64,000 nt of DNA from the NCBI RefSeq assembly GCF_051401765.1, contig NW_027480492.1, positions 682,001 to 746,000 of the forward strand, in the 5' to 3' direction. The DNA is from Calliopsis andreniformis (taxonomy: Eukaryota; Arthropoda; Insecta; Hymenoptera; Andrenidae). A model generated the notes under the pieces. It ran no database searches. It worked only from the letters and a program-made list of their open reading frames with translations, and was not told the DNA's origin. This document shows, in pieces, positions 37,101 to 50,501 of this stretch (the first letter of the stretch is position 1; each line of letters opens with the position of its first letter). The translations under genes and the position numbers were made by a program.

Positions 37101-39843
37101 ATCTTCAATCCTCAATACTCGATCTTCAATCCTCAATCCTCAATCCTCAATACTCAACCATCAATCCTCAATTCTCAATACTCAATAGAATATCCTGAAT
37201 TTTCAGGATTCAATACTCAAACCTCAACCCTCAACCATCAGCCCTCATCCTCAATCCTCAATCCTCAACCCTCAATCCTCAATATTCAATCCTCAATACT
37301 CAATCTTCAATCCTCAATCCTCAATCCTCAACCCTCAATCCTCAATCCTCAGTCATCAATCCACAATCTTCAATACTCAGTCGTCAATCTTCAGTTCTCA
37401 ATCCTCAATCCCCAATCCTCGTTCCTCAAACCTCAATCCTCAACCCTCAGTCGTCATACTCAATTCTCAATTCTCAATACTCAATCCTCAATCCTCAATC
37501 TTCAATCCTCAATAATCAATCTCCAATCCTAGTTCCTCAATTCCCAATCCTCAATCCTTAAACCTCAATCTTGAATCCTCAGTCCCCAGGCCTCAAACTT
37601 CAGTCCTCAATGCTCAATCCTCAATCCTCAGTCGTCAGTCCTCAATCCTCAATCCTCAATCCTCAAACCTAAATCCTCAACCGTCAGTCGTAGTCCTCAA
37701 TCCTCAACTCTCAATCCTCAATCCTCAATCTTCAATCCTCAATACTCAATCTTCAATCCTCAATCCTCAATCCTCAATTCTCAATCTTCAATCCTCAATC
37801 CTCAATCCTCAATCCTCAATACTCATTCTTCAATCCTCAACGCCCAATCCTCAATCTTCAATCCTCAAGCCTCAATCCTCAATTCTCAATCCTCAATACT
37901 CAATCCTCAAACGTCAAGCCTCCATCCCCAATCCTCAATCTCCAATCGTCAATCCTCAATCCTCAATCGTCAATCCTCAATCCTCAATGTTCAATCCTCA
38001 ATACCCAATCCTCAATCTTCAATCCTCATTCCTCAATCCCCAATCCTCAATCCTCAATCCTCATTCATCAATCCTCAATACCCAATCCTCAATCTGCAAT
38101 CTTCAAATCTCTATCCACAAACATCAATCCTTATCACCCAACCCTGAACGCTCAGTCCTCAATGTTCAATCCTCAATCCTCAATTCTCAATCTTCAATCC
38201 TCAATACAGAATCTTCAATCCTCGATCCTCAATCCTCAATCCTCAATCCTCAATCCTCAGTAATCAATCCTCAATCTTCAATACTCCATCGTCAATCCTC
38301 AGTCCTCAATCCTCAATCCTCAATTCTGTTTCCTCAAACCTCCATCCTCAACCCTCAGTCCTCACCCTCAACACTCGATCTTCAATCCTCAATCCTCAAG
38401 CCTCAATCCTCAATCCTCAATCTTCAATCCCCAGTACTCAATCTGCAATATTCAATCCTCAATCCTCAATCCTCAATACTCATTCTTCAATCCTCAATCC
38501 TCAATCCTCAATTGTCAATCCTTAATCCTCAATCCTCAATCCTCAATCCCCAATCCTCATTCTTCAAACCTCAATCCTCAACCCCCAGTACTCATCCTCA
38601 ATCCTCAATTCTCAATCCCCAATCCTCAATGCTCAATCTTCAATCATCAATACTCAATCTTCAATCCTCAATCCTCAATCCTCAATCCTCCATCCTCAAT
38701 ATTCAACACACAACCCTCAACCATCAATCCTCAATACTCAATCATCAATCCTCAATTCTCAATACTCAATAGAATATCCTGAAATCTCATGGTTCAATAC
38801 TCAATCCACAACATTCAATAACCAAATCTCAATCCACAAACATCAATTCTCATCACACAAACCTGAACGCTCAGTCCTCAATGTTCAATCCTCATTCCTC
38901 AATTCTCAATTCTCAATCTTCAATCCTCAATACTGAATCTTCAATCCTCAATCCTCAATCCTCAATCTTCAATCCTCAGTCCCCAATCCTCAATCTTCTA
39001 TCCTCAATCCTCAATCCTCAATCCTCAATCCTCAATCCTCAATCCTCAACCTTCAATCCTCAATACTCAATCTTCAACCCTCAATCCTCAATCCCCAATT
39101 CTCAATCCTCAATCCTCAATCCTCAATCCTCAATATTCAATCCTCAATCCTCAGTCTTCAATCCTCAATACTCAACCTTCAATCCTCAGTCCTCAATCCT
39201 CAATCCCCAATACTCTATCCTCAATCGTCAGGCTTCAGTACTCAATACTCAATCTTCAATCCTCAACCCTAAATCCTCATTCCTCAATCCTCAATCCTCA
39301 ATCCTCTATCCTCAATCTTCAATCCTCAATCCTCAATCCTCAATTCTCAACCCTCAATCCTCAATCCTCAGACCTCAAACATCAATACTCAGCCCTCAGT
39401 CCTCGTCCTCAATCCATAACACTCAATCCTCGATCCTCAATCTTCAATCATCAATATTCAATCTTCAATCCTCAATCCTCAATACTCAATGTTCAATCCT
39501 CAATACGCAATCCTCAATCTTCAATCCTCAATCCTCAATCCTCAATCCTCAATCCTCAATCCTCAATCCTCAATTCTCAATCCTTAATCCTCAATCCTCA
39601 ATCCTCAATCCCCAATCCTCATTCTTCAAACCTCAATCCTCAACCCTCAGTACTCATCCTCAATTCTCAATTCTCAATCACCAATCCTCAATACTCAATC
39701 CTCAATCTTCGATCCCCAATACTCAATCTTCAATCCTCAATCCTCAAGCCTCAATCCTCAATCCTCAACCCTCAGTCATCAGTACTCAATCTTCAATACT
39801 CAATCCTCAATCCTCAATACTCAATCCTCAATCCTCAATCCTC
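34103..39843. repeat. Blocks C and D joined (copy 2)
   Basis: 34,103-35,323 corresponds to 11,236-12,456, and from about 35,231 the order corresponds to 16,590-21,188. The two parts overlap by about 90 bp, which is present at both ends of the 4.1 kb segment that separates them in copy 1. Anchors are family I at 34637, IIa at 35732, IIc at 36822, III at 37186, partial at 38090 and IIc at 38770. Confidence 0.78.
37192..37209. other. Near-perfect palindrome in block D copy 2
   Basis: Copy of the 18-mer at 18544, carried by the 16.6-21.2 kb to 35.2-39.8 kb duplication. Confidence 0.8.
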
Positions 39844-42800
39844 AATCCTCAATCCTCAAACCTCAATCCTCAACCCTCAGTCCTCATCCTCAATTCTCAA
39901 TTCTCATTCCTCAACCCTTAGTCCCCAATCCTCAACCTTCAATCCTCAATCCTCAATCCTCAATCCTCAATCCTCAATCCTCAATGCTCAATCCTCAATC
40001 CTCAATCCTCAATCCTCAATCTTCAATCCACAATACTCAATTTTCATCCTCAATCCTCAATCCTCAATCCTCATTCTTCAATCCTCAACACCCAATCCTC
40101 AATCTTCAATCCTCAATCCTCAATCCTCAATTCTCAACCCTCAATCCTCAATCCTCAATTCTCAATCCTTAATCCTCAATCCTCAATCCTCAATCCCCAA
40201 TCCTCATTCTTCAAACCTCAATCCTCAACCCTCAGTACTCATCCTCAATTCTCAATTCTCAATCCCCAATCCTCAATGCTCAATCTTCAATCATCAATAC
40301 TCAATCTTCAATCCTCAATCCTCAATCCTCAATCCTCAATCCTCCATCCTAAATATTCAACACACAACCCTCAACCATCAATCCTCAATACTCAATCATC
40401 AATCCTCAATTCTCAATACTCAATAGAATATCCTGAAATCTCGTGGTTCAGTACTCAATCCACAACATTCAATAATCAAATCTCAATCCACTAACGTCAA
40501 TTCTCATCACACAAACCTGAACGCTCAGTCCTCAATGTTCAATCCTCAATCCTCAATCCTCAATCCCCAATACTCAATCCTCAATCCTCAATCCTCAATC
40601 CTAAATGTTCAATCCGCAATACCCAATCCTCAATCGTCAATCCTCAATCCCTAATCCTCAATCTTCAATCCTCAACCCTTAATCCTCAACCCTCAATCCT
40701 CAATACTCAATCCTCAATCTTCAATCCTCAATCCTCAATCCTCAATCCTCAATCCTCAATCTTCAATCGTCAGTACTCAATCTGCAATCTTCAATCCTCA
40801 ATCCTCAATCCTCAATACTCATTCTTCAATACTCAATACCCAATACTCAATCATCAATCCTCAATCCTCAATCCTCAATCCTCGATACTCAATGCTCAAT
40901 CCTCAATCCTCAGACCATAAACATCAATATTCAACCCTCGGTCCTCGTCCTCAATCCACAACCCTCAATCCTCAAACCTCAATATTCAATCATCAATATT
41001 CAATATTCAATCCTCAATCCTCAAAACTCAATCCTCAATCCTCAATCCTCAATCCTCAATCTTTAATCCTCAATCCTCAATACTCAATCCTCGATCCTAA
41101 ATCTTCAACCCTCAATCCTCAATCCTCAATCCTCAATCCTCCATCCTCAATATTCAACACACAACCCTCAACCATCAATCCTCAATACTCAATCATCAAT
41201 CCTCAATTCTCAATACTCAATAGAATATCCTGAAATCTCGTGGTTCAATACTCAATCCACAACATTCAATAATCAAATCTCAATCCACAAACATCAATTC
41301 TCATCACACAAACCTGAACGCTCAGTCCTCAATGTTCAATCCTCAATCCTCAATCCTTAATCCCCAATACTCTATCCTCAATCGTCAGGCTTCAGTACTC
41401 AATACTCAATCTTCAATCCTCTATCCTAAATCCTCATTCCTCAATCCTCAATCCTCAATCCTCTATCCTCAATCATCAATCCTCAATCTTCAATACTCAA
41501 TCCTCAATCTTCAATCCTCAATACTCAATCCTCAACCCTCATTCCTCAATCCTAAATGTTCAATCCGCAATACCCAATCCTCGATCGTCAATCCTCAATC
41601 CCCAATCCTCAATCTTCAATCCTCAACCCTCAATCCTCAATCCTCAATCCTCAATACTCAATCCTCAATCTTCAATCCTCAATCCTCAATCCTCAATCCT
41701 CAATCCTCAATCCTCAATCCTCAATCCTCAGTACTCAATCTGCAATCTTCAATCCTCAATCCTCAATCCTCAATACTCATTCTTCAATACTCAATACCCA
41801 ATACTCAATCATCAATCCTCAATCCTCAATCCTCAATCCTCGATTCTCAATCCTCAATCCTCAATCCTCAGACCATAAACATCAATATTCAACCCTCGGT
41901 CCTCGTCCTCAATCCACAACCCTCAATCCTCAATCCTCAATCTTCAATCATCAATATTCAATATTCAATCCTCAATCCTCAAAACTCAATCCTCAATCCT
42001 CAATCCTCAATCCTCAATCTTTAATCCTCAATCCTCAATACTCAATCCTCGATCCTAAATCTTCAACCCTCAATCCTCAATCCTCAATCCTCAATACTCA
42101 ATCCTCAATCTTCAATCCTCAATCCTCAGTCCGCAAACCTCAATTCTGAATCCTCAATCCTGCATCCTCAATCTTCAGCACTCAGTCTTCAACAATCAGT
42201 TGTCAATCCTCAATCCCCAATAGAATATCCTCAATTCACAGTTTTCAATACGCAATACTCAATCTGCAATCTTCAAATCTCTATCCACAAACATCAATTC
42301 TCATTACTCAACTCTCAACGCTCAGAACTCAATGTTCAATCCTCAATCCTCAATTCTCAATCTTCAATCCTCAATACTGAATCTTCAATCCTCAATCCAC
42401 AATCCTCAATCCTCATTCCTCAATCATCAATCCTCAATCCTCAGTAATCAATCCTCAATCTTCAATACTAAATCGTCAATCCTCAGTCCTCAACCCACAG
42501 TCCTCATCCTCAATCCTCAATCCTCAATCCTCAATCCTCAATCTTCAATCCTCAATAATCAATCTCCAATCCTAGATCCTCAATCCACAACCCTCAATCC
42601 CTAATCCTCAATCTTCAATCCTCAGTCCCCAGTCCTCAATCTTCAATCCTCAATGCTCCATCCTCTATCCTCAATCCTCAGTCCTCAATCCTCAGTCCTC
42701 AATCCTCAATCCTCAACCTTCAATCCTCAATACTCAATCTTCAACCCTCAATCCTCAATCCCCAATTCTCAATCCTCAATCCTCAATCCTCAATCCTCAA

Positions 42801-43371
42801 TATTCAATCCTCAATCCTCAGTCTTCAATCCTCAATCCTCAATCCTCAATCCCCAATCCTCATTCTTCAAACCTCAATCCTCAACCCTCAGTACTCATCC
42901 TCAATTCTCAATTCTCAATCCCCAATCCTCAATGCTCAATCTTCAATCATCAATACTCAATCTTCAATCCTCAATCCTCAATCCTCAATCCTCAATCCTC
43001 CATCCTCAATATTCAACACACAACCCTCAACCATCAATCCTCAATACTGAATCTTCAATCCTCAATCCTCAATCCCCAATCCTCATTCTTCAAACCTCAA
43101 TCCTCAACCCTCAGTACTCATCCTCAATTCTCAATTCTCAATCACCAATCCTCAATACTCAATCCTCAATCCTCAACCCTCAGTCCTCATCCTCAATTCT
43201 CAATTCTCATTCCTCAACCCTTAGTCCCCAATCCTCAACCTTCAATCCTCAATCCTCAATCCTCAATCCTCAATCCTCAACCTTCAATCCTCAATACTCA
43301 ATCTTCAATCTTCAATCCTCAATCCTCAATCCTCAACCCTCAATCCTCAATCCTCAATCTTCAATCCTTAA
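39844..43371. repeat. E-like superunit: anchors IIa, IIb and I with markers alpha and gamma
   Basis: The order follows 28.2-31.4 kb, at offsets 11,554, 11,624 and 11,596. Contents are an IIa anchor at 40424, alpha at 40911 and 41869 (958 apart), an IIb anchor at 41221, a family I anchor at 42221 and gamma at 42653. After the variants near 43,030 it leaves the superunit order and goes through D-like variants into block G. Confidence 0.75.
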
Positions 43372-44500
43372 TACTCATTCTTGAATCCTCAATCCTCAAT
43401 CCTCTATCCTCATTCCTCATTGTTCAATCCTCAATACCCAATCCGCAATATTCAATCCTCAATCCTCATTCCTCATTCTTCAATCCTCAATACCCAATCC
43501 TCAATGTCCAATCCTCAATCCTCAATCGTCAATTCTCAACCCTCAATCCCCAGTCCTCAGGCCTCAAACCTCAATCCTCAAACCTCAGCCCTCATCCTCA
43601 ATCCTCAATCCTCAATCCTCAATCCTCAATCTTCAATCCTCAATACTCAATCTCCAATCCTCAATCCTCAATCCTCAATTCTCAACCCTCAATCCCCAGT
43701 CCTCAGGCCTCAAACCTCAATCCTCAAACCTCAGCCCTCATCCTCAATCCTCAATCCTCAATCCTCAATCCTCAATCTTCAATCCTCAATCCTCAATCCT
43801 CAGTCGTCAATCCTCAATCCTCAATCCTCAAACCTCAGTCCTCAACCGTCAGTCCTCGTCCTCAATCCTCAGCCCTCAATCCTAAACGCTCAATCTTCAA
43901 TCCCCAGTACTCAATCTGCAATATTCAATCCTCAATCCTCAATCCTCAATACTCATTCTTCAATCCTCAATCCTCAATCCTCAATTGTCAATCCTTAATC
44001 CTCAATCCTCAATCCTCAATCCCCAACCCTCATTCTTCAAACCTCAATCCTCAACCCCCAGTACTCATCCTCAATTCTCAATTCTCAATCCCCAATCCTC
44101 AATGCTCAATCTTCAATCATCAATACTCAATCTTCAATCCTCAATCCTCAATCCTCAATCCTCAATCCTCCATCCTCAATATTCAACACACAACCCTCAA
44201 CCATCAATCCTCAAGCCTCAATCCTCAATCCTCAACCCTCAGTCATCAGTACTCAATCTTCAATACTCAATCCTCAATCCTCAATACTCAATCCTCAATC
44301 CTCAATCCTCAATCCTCAATCCTCAAACCTCAATCCTCAACCCTCAGTCCTCATCCTCAATTCTCAATTCTCATTCCTCAACCCTTAGTCCCCAATCCTC
44401 AACCTTCAATCCTCAATCCTCAATCCTCAATCCTCAATCCTCAACCTTCAATCCTCAATACTCAATCTTCAATCTTCAATCCTCAATCCTCAATCCTCAA
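43372..44500. repeat. Block G, copy 1
   Basis: It opens with the TACTCATTCTTGAATCC variant and the CTCATTGTTCAATCC variant, followed by CCGCAATATTC. Related copies begin near 46,512, 47,614, 50,502 and 63,002. A more distant version sits in block C at 12,132, 34,999 and 54,629. It contains a 146 bp internal tandem duplication. Beyond about 44,440 it runs into sequence leading to alpha at 44617. Confidence 0.75.
43551..43842. repeat. 146 bp internal tandem duplication in block G
   Basis: The variant CAGTCCTCAGGCCTC occurs at 43551 and again 146 bp later at 43697, each followed by the same CAAACCTC pair and a 6-mer phase slip (GCCCTCATCC). The duplication is present in the copies at 47.6 and 63.0 kb, but only one copy is present at 46.7 and 50.7 kb. 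This is a length polymorphism between paralogues. Confidence 0.75.
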
Positions 44501-46510
44501 TCCTCAATCCTCAATCCTCAATACTCATTCTTCAATACTCAATACCCAATACTCAATCATCAATCCTCAATCCTCAATCCTCAATCCTCGATTCTCAATC
44601 CTCAATCCTCAATCCTCAGACCATAAACATCAATATTCAACCCTCGGTCCTCGTCCTCAATCCACAACCCTCAATCCTCAATCCTCAATCTTCAATCATC
44701 AATATTCAATATTCAATCCTCAATCCTCAAAACTCAATCCTCAATCCTCAATCCTCAATCCTCAATCTTTAATCCTCAATCCTCAATACTCAATCCTCGA
44801 TCCTAAATCTTCAACCCTCAATCCTCAATCCTCAATCCTCAATACTCAATCCTCAATCTTCAATCCTCAATCCTCAGTCCGCAAACCTCAATTCTGAATC
44901 CTCAATCCTGCATCCTCAATCTTCAGCACTCAGTCTTCAACAATCAGTTGTCAATCCTCAATCCCCAATAGAATATCCTCAATTCACAGTTTTCAATACG
45001 CAATACTCAATCTGCAATCTTCAAATCTCTATCCACAAACATCAATTCTCATCACTCAACTCTCAACGCTCAGAACTCAATGTTCAATCCTCAATCCTCA
45101 ATTCTCAATCTTCAATCCTCAATACTGAATCTTCAATCCTCAATCCACAATCCTCAATCCTCATTCCTCAATCATCAATCCTCAATCCTCAGTAATCAAT
45201 CCTCAGTAATCAATCCTCAATCTTCAATACTAAATCGTCAATCCTCAGTCCTCAACCCACAGTCCTCATCCTCAATCCTCAATCCTCAATCCTCAATCCT
45301 CAATCTTCAATCCTCAATAATCAATCTCCAATCCTAGATCCTCAATCCACAATCCTCAATCCCTAATCCTCAATCTTCAATCCTCAGTCCCCAGTCCTCA
45401 ATCTTCAATCCTCAATGCTCCATCCTCTATCCTCAATCCTCAGTCCTCAATCCTCAATCCTCAATCCTCAATCCTCAACCATCAATCCTCAATACTCAAT
45501 CTTCAACCCTCAATCCTCAATCCCCAATTCTCAATCCTCAATCCTCAATCCTCAATCCTCAATATTCAATCCTCAATCCTCAGCCTTCAATCCTCAATAC
45601 TCAACCTTCAATCCTCAATCCTCAATCCTCAATCCCCAATACTCTATCCTCAATCGTCAGGCTTCAGTACTCAATACTCAATCTTCAATCCTCAATCCTA
45701 AATCCTCATTCCTCAATCCTCAATCCTCAATCCTCTATCCTCAACCATCAATCCTCAATCCTCAATCCTCAATCCTCAATCCTCATTCTTCAATACTCAA
45801 CACCCAATCCTCAATCTTCAATCGTCAATCCTCAATCCTCAATTCTCAACCCTCAATCCTCAATCCTCAGACCTCAAACATCAATACTCAGCCCTCAGTC
45901 CTCGTCCTCAATCCATAACCCTCAATCCTCGATCCTCAATCTTCAATCATCAATATTCAATCTTCAATCCTCAATCCTCAATCCTCAATCCTCAATCCTC
46001 AATCCTCAATCCTCAATTCTCAATCCTTAATCCTCAATCCTCAATCCTCAATCCCCAATCCTCATTATTCAAACCTCAATCCTCAACCCTCAGTACTCAT
46101 CCTCAATTCTCAATTCTCAATCACCAATCCTCAATACTCAATCCTCAATCTTCAATCCCCAATACTCAATCTTCAATCCTCAATCCTCAAGCCTCAATTC
46201 TCAATCCTCAACCCTCAGTCATCAGTACTCAATCTTCAATACTCAATCCTCAATCCTCAATACTCAATCCTCAATCCTCAATCCTCAATCCTCAGTCCTC
46301 AAACCTCAATCCTCAACCCTCAGTCCTCATCCTCAATTCTCAATTCTCATTCCTCAACCCTTAGTCCCCAATCCTCAACCTTCAATCCTCAATCCTCAAT
46401 CCTCAATCCTCAATCCTCAACCTTCAATCCTCAATACTCAATCTTCAATCTTCAATCCTCAATCCTCAATCCTCAATCCTCAATCCTCAATCCTCAATCT
46501 TCAATCCTTA
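44501..46510. repeat. Rearranged superunit: alpha, anchor I, gamma and D-like sequence
   Basis: Alpha at 44617, family I anchor at 44969 (352 bp later, as in 22978-23330 and 48838-49190) and gamma at 45415. A 14 bp local duplication lies at 45187-45214. From about 45,590 the order becomes D-like (GTCAGGCTTCAGTACTC near 45,656), as in 27.5-28.3 kb. It leads into the next block G. Confidence 0.72.
45187..45214. repeat. 14 bp local tandem duplication
   Basis: CCTCAGTAATCAAT is repeated back to back. Sister copies at 23.5, 27.1, 30.8, 42.4, 49.4 and 62.1 kb have it once. It explains the 335 bp spacing here against 321 bp elsewhere. Confidence 0.9.
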
Positions 46511-46511
46511 A

Positions 46512-47131
46512 TACTCATTCTTGAATCCTCAATCCTCAATCCTCTATCCTCATTCCTCATTGTTCAATCCTCAATACCCAATCCGCAATATTCAATCCTC
46601 AATCCTCATTCCTCATTCTTCAATCCTCAATACCCAATCCTCAATGTCCAATCCTCAATCCTCAATCCTCAATTCTCAACCCTCAATCCCCAGTCCTCAG
46701 GCCTCAAACCTCAATCCTCAAACCTCAGCCCTCATCCTCAATCCTCAATCCTCAATCCTCAATCCTCAATCTTCAATCCTCAATACTCAATCTCCAATCC
46801 TCAATCCTCAATCCTCAATCCTCGATACTCAATGCTCAATCCTCATTCCTCAGACCATAAACATCAATATTCAACCCTCGGTCCTCGTCCTCAATCCACA
46901 ACCCTCAATCCTCAAACCTCAATATTCAATCATCAATATTCAATATTCAATCCTCAATCCTCGAAACTCAATCCTCAATCCTCAATCCTCAATCCTCAAT
47001 CTTTAATCCTCAATCCTCAATACTCAATCCTCGATCCTAAATCTTCAACCCTCAATCCTCAATCCTCAATCCTCAATCCTCCATCCTCAATATTCAACAC
47101 ACAACCCTCAACCATCAATCCTCAATACTGA
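46512..47131. repeat. Block G, copy 2, truncated and joined to marker alpha
   Basis: The first ~290 bp follow block G with a single CAGTCCTCAGGCCTC. Near 46,810 the order switches to the CTCGATACTCAATGCTC variant and alpha at 46851, as upstream of 40911. One private change (CCTCATTCCTCAGACC) precedes alpha. The expected IIb anchor is missing and D-like sequence follows. Confidence 0.7.
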
Positions 47132-48690
47132 ATCTTCAATCCTCAATCCTCAATCCCCAATCCTCATTCTTCAAACCTCAATCCTCAACCCTCAGTACTC
47201 ATCCTCAATTCTCAATTCTCAATCACCAATCCTCAATACTCAATCCTCAATCTTCAATCCCCAATACTCAATCTTCAATCCTCAATCCTCAAGCCTCAAT
47301 CCTCAATCCTCAACCCTCAGTCATCAGTACTCAATCTTCAATACTCAATCCTCAATCCTCAATACTCAATCCTCAATCCTCAATCCTCAATCCTCAATCT
47401 TCAAACCTCAATCCTCAACCCTCAGTCCTCATCCTCAATTCTCAATTCTCATTCCTCAACCCTTAGTCCCCAATCCTCAACCTTCAATCCTCAATCCTCA
47501 ATCCTCAATCCTCAATCCTCAACCTTCAATCCTCAATACTCAATCTTCAATCTTCAATCCTCAATCCTCAATCCTCAATTCTCAATCCTCAATCCTCAAT
47601 CTTCAATCCTTAATACTCATTCTTGAATCCTCAATCCTCAATCCTCTATCCTCATTCCTCATTGTTCAATCCTCAATACCCAATCCGCAATATTCAATCC
47701 TCAATCCTCATTCCTCATTCTTCAATCCTCAATACCCAATCCTCAATGTCCAATCCTCAATCCTCAATCCTCAATTCTCAACCCTCAATCCCCAGTCCTC
47801 AGGCCTCAAACCTCAATCCTCAAACCTCAGCCCTCATCCTCAATCCTCAATCCTCAATCCTCAATCCTCAATCTTCAATCCTCAATACTCAATCTCCAAT
47901 CCTCAATCCTCAATCCTCAATTCTCAACCCTCAATCCCCAGTCCTCAGGCCTCAAACCTCAATCCTCAAACCTCAGCCCTCATCCTCAATCCTCAATCCT
48001 CAATCCTCAATCCTCAATCTTCAATCCTCAATCCTCAATCCTCAGTCGTCAATCCTCAATCCTCAATCCTCAAACCTCAGTCCTCAACCGTCAGTCCTCG
48101 TCCTCAATCCTCAGCCCTCAATCCTAAACGCTCAATCTTCAATCCCCAGTACTCAATCTGCAATATTCAATCCTCAATCCTCAATCCTCAATACTCATTC
48201 TTCAATCCTCACTCCTCAATCCTCAATTGTCAATCCTTAATCCTCAATCCTCAATCCTCAATCCCCAACCCTCATTCTTCAAACCTCAATCCTCAACCCC
48301 CAGTACTCATCCTCAATTCTCAATTCTCAATCCCCAATCCTCAATGCTCAATCTTCAATCATCAATACTCAATCTTCAATCCTCAATCCTCAATCCTCAA
48401 TCCTCAATCCTCCATCCTCAATATTCAACACACAACCCTCAACCATCAATCCTCAAGCCTCAATCCTCAATCCTCAACCCTCAGTCATCAGTACTCAATC
48501 TTCAATACTCAATCCTCAATCCTCAATACTCAATCCTCAATCCTCAATCCTCAATCCTCAATCCTCAAACCTCAATCCTCAACCCTCAGTCCTCATCCTC
48601 AATTCTCAATTCTCATTCCTCAACCCTTAGTCCCCAATCCTCAACCTTCAATCCTCAATCCTCAATCCTCAATCCTCAATCCTCAATCCT
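47132..48690. repeat. D-like spacer and block G, copy 3
   Basis: 47,132-47,613 repeats the D-like run seen upstream of the other G copies. Block G starts near 47,614, which is 1102 bp after copy 2 and 4242 bp after copy 1, and includes the 146 bp duplication. It follows copy 1 to about 48,682 and then leads to alpha at 48838. Confidence 0.72.
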
Positions 48691-50501
48691 CAATCCTCAG
48701 TACTCAATCTGCAATCTTCAATCCTCAATCCTCAATCCTCAATACTCATTCTTCAATACTCAATACCCAATACTCAATCATCAATCCTCAATCCTCAATC
48801 CTCAATCCTCGATTCTCAATCCTCAATCCTCAATCCTCAGACCATAAACATCAATATTCAACCCTCGGTCCTCGTCCTCAATCCACAACCCTCAATCCTC
48901 AATCCTCAATCTTCAATCATCAATATTCAATATTCAATCCTCAATCCTCAAAACTCAATCCTCAATCCTCAATCCTCAATCCTCAATCTTTAATCCTCAA
49001 TCCTCAATACTCAATCCTCGATCCTAAATCTTCAACCCTCAATCCTCAATCCTCAATCCTCAATACTCAATCCTCAATCTTCAATCCTCAATCCTCAGTC
49101 CGCAAACCTCAATTCTGAATCCTCAATCCTGCATCCTCAATCTTCAGCACTCAGTCTTCAACAATCAGTTGTCAATCCTCAATCCCCAATAGAATATCCT
49201 CAATTCACAGTTTTCAATACGCAATACTCAATCTGCAATCTTCAAATCTCTATCCACAAACATCAATTCTCATCACTCAATTCTCAACGCTCAGAACTCA
49301 ATGTTCAATCCTCAATCCTCAATTCTCAATCTTCAATCCTCAATACTGAATCTTCAATCCTCAATCCACAATCCTCAATCCTCATTCCTCAATCATCAAT
49401 CCTCAATCCTCAGTAATCAATCCTCAATCTTCAATACTAAATCGTCAATCCTCAGTCCTCAACCCACAGTCCTCATCCTCAATCCTCAATCCTCAATCCT
49501 CAATCCTCAATCTTCAATCCCCAATAATCAATCTCCAATCCTAGATCCTCAATCCACAACCCTCAATCCCTAATCCTCAATCTTCAATCCTCAGTCCCCA
49601 GTCCTCAATCTTCAATCCTCAATGCTCCATCCTCTATCCTCAATCCTCAGTCCTCAATCCTCAATCCTCAATCCTCAATCCTCAACCTTCAATCCTCAAT
49701 ACTCAATCTTCAACCCTCAATCCTCAATCCCCAATTCTCAATCCTCAATCCTCAATCCTCAATCCTCAATATTCAATCCTCAATCCTCAGTCTTCAATCC
49801 TCAATCCTCAATCCTCAATCCCCAATCCTCATTCTTCAAACCTCAATCCTCAACCCTCAGTACTCATCCTCAATTCTCAATTCTCAATCCCCAATCCTCA
49901 ATGCTCAATCTTCAATCATCAATACTCAATCTTCAATCCTCAATCCTCAATCCTCAATCCTCAATCCTCCATCCTCAATATTCAACACACAACCCTCAAC
50001 CATCAATCCTCAATACTGAATCTTCAATCCTCAATCCTCAATCCCCAATCCTCATTCTTCAAACCTCAATCCTCAACCCTCAGTACTCATCCTCAATTCT
50101 CAATTCTCAATCACCAATCCTCAATACTCAATCCTCAATCTTCAATCCCCAATACTCAATCTTCAATCCTCAATCCTCAAGCCTCAATCCTCAATCCTCA
50201 ACCCTCAGTCATCAGTACTCAATCTTCAATACTCAATCCTCAATCCTCAATACTCAATCCTCAATCCTCAATCCTCAATCCTCAATCCTCAAACCTCAAT
50301 CCTCAACCCTCAGTCCTCATCCTCAATTCTCAATTCTCATTCCTCAACCCTTAGTCCCCAATCCTCAACCTTCAATCCTCAATCCTCAATCCTCAATCCT
50401 CAATCCTCAACCTTCAATCCTCAATACTCAATCTTCAATCTTCAATCCTCAATCCTCAATCCTCAATCCTCAATCCTCAATCCTCAATCTTCAATCCTTA
50501 A
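48691..50501. repeat. Superunit with alpha, anchor I and gamma
   Basis: Alpha at 48838, family I anchor at 49190 and gamma at 49622. Spacing is the same as at 41869-42653 except for a small offset. From about 50,030 the order is D-like and leads into block G copy 4. Confidence 0.72.
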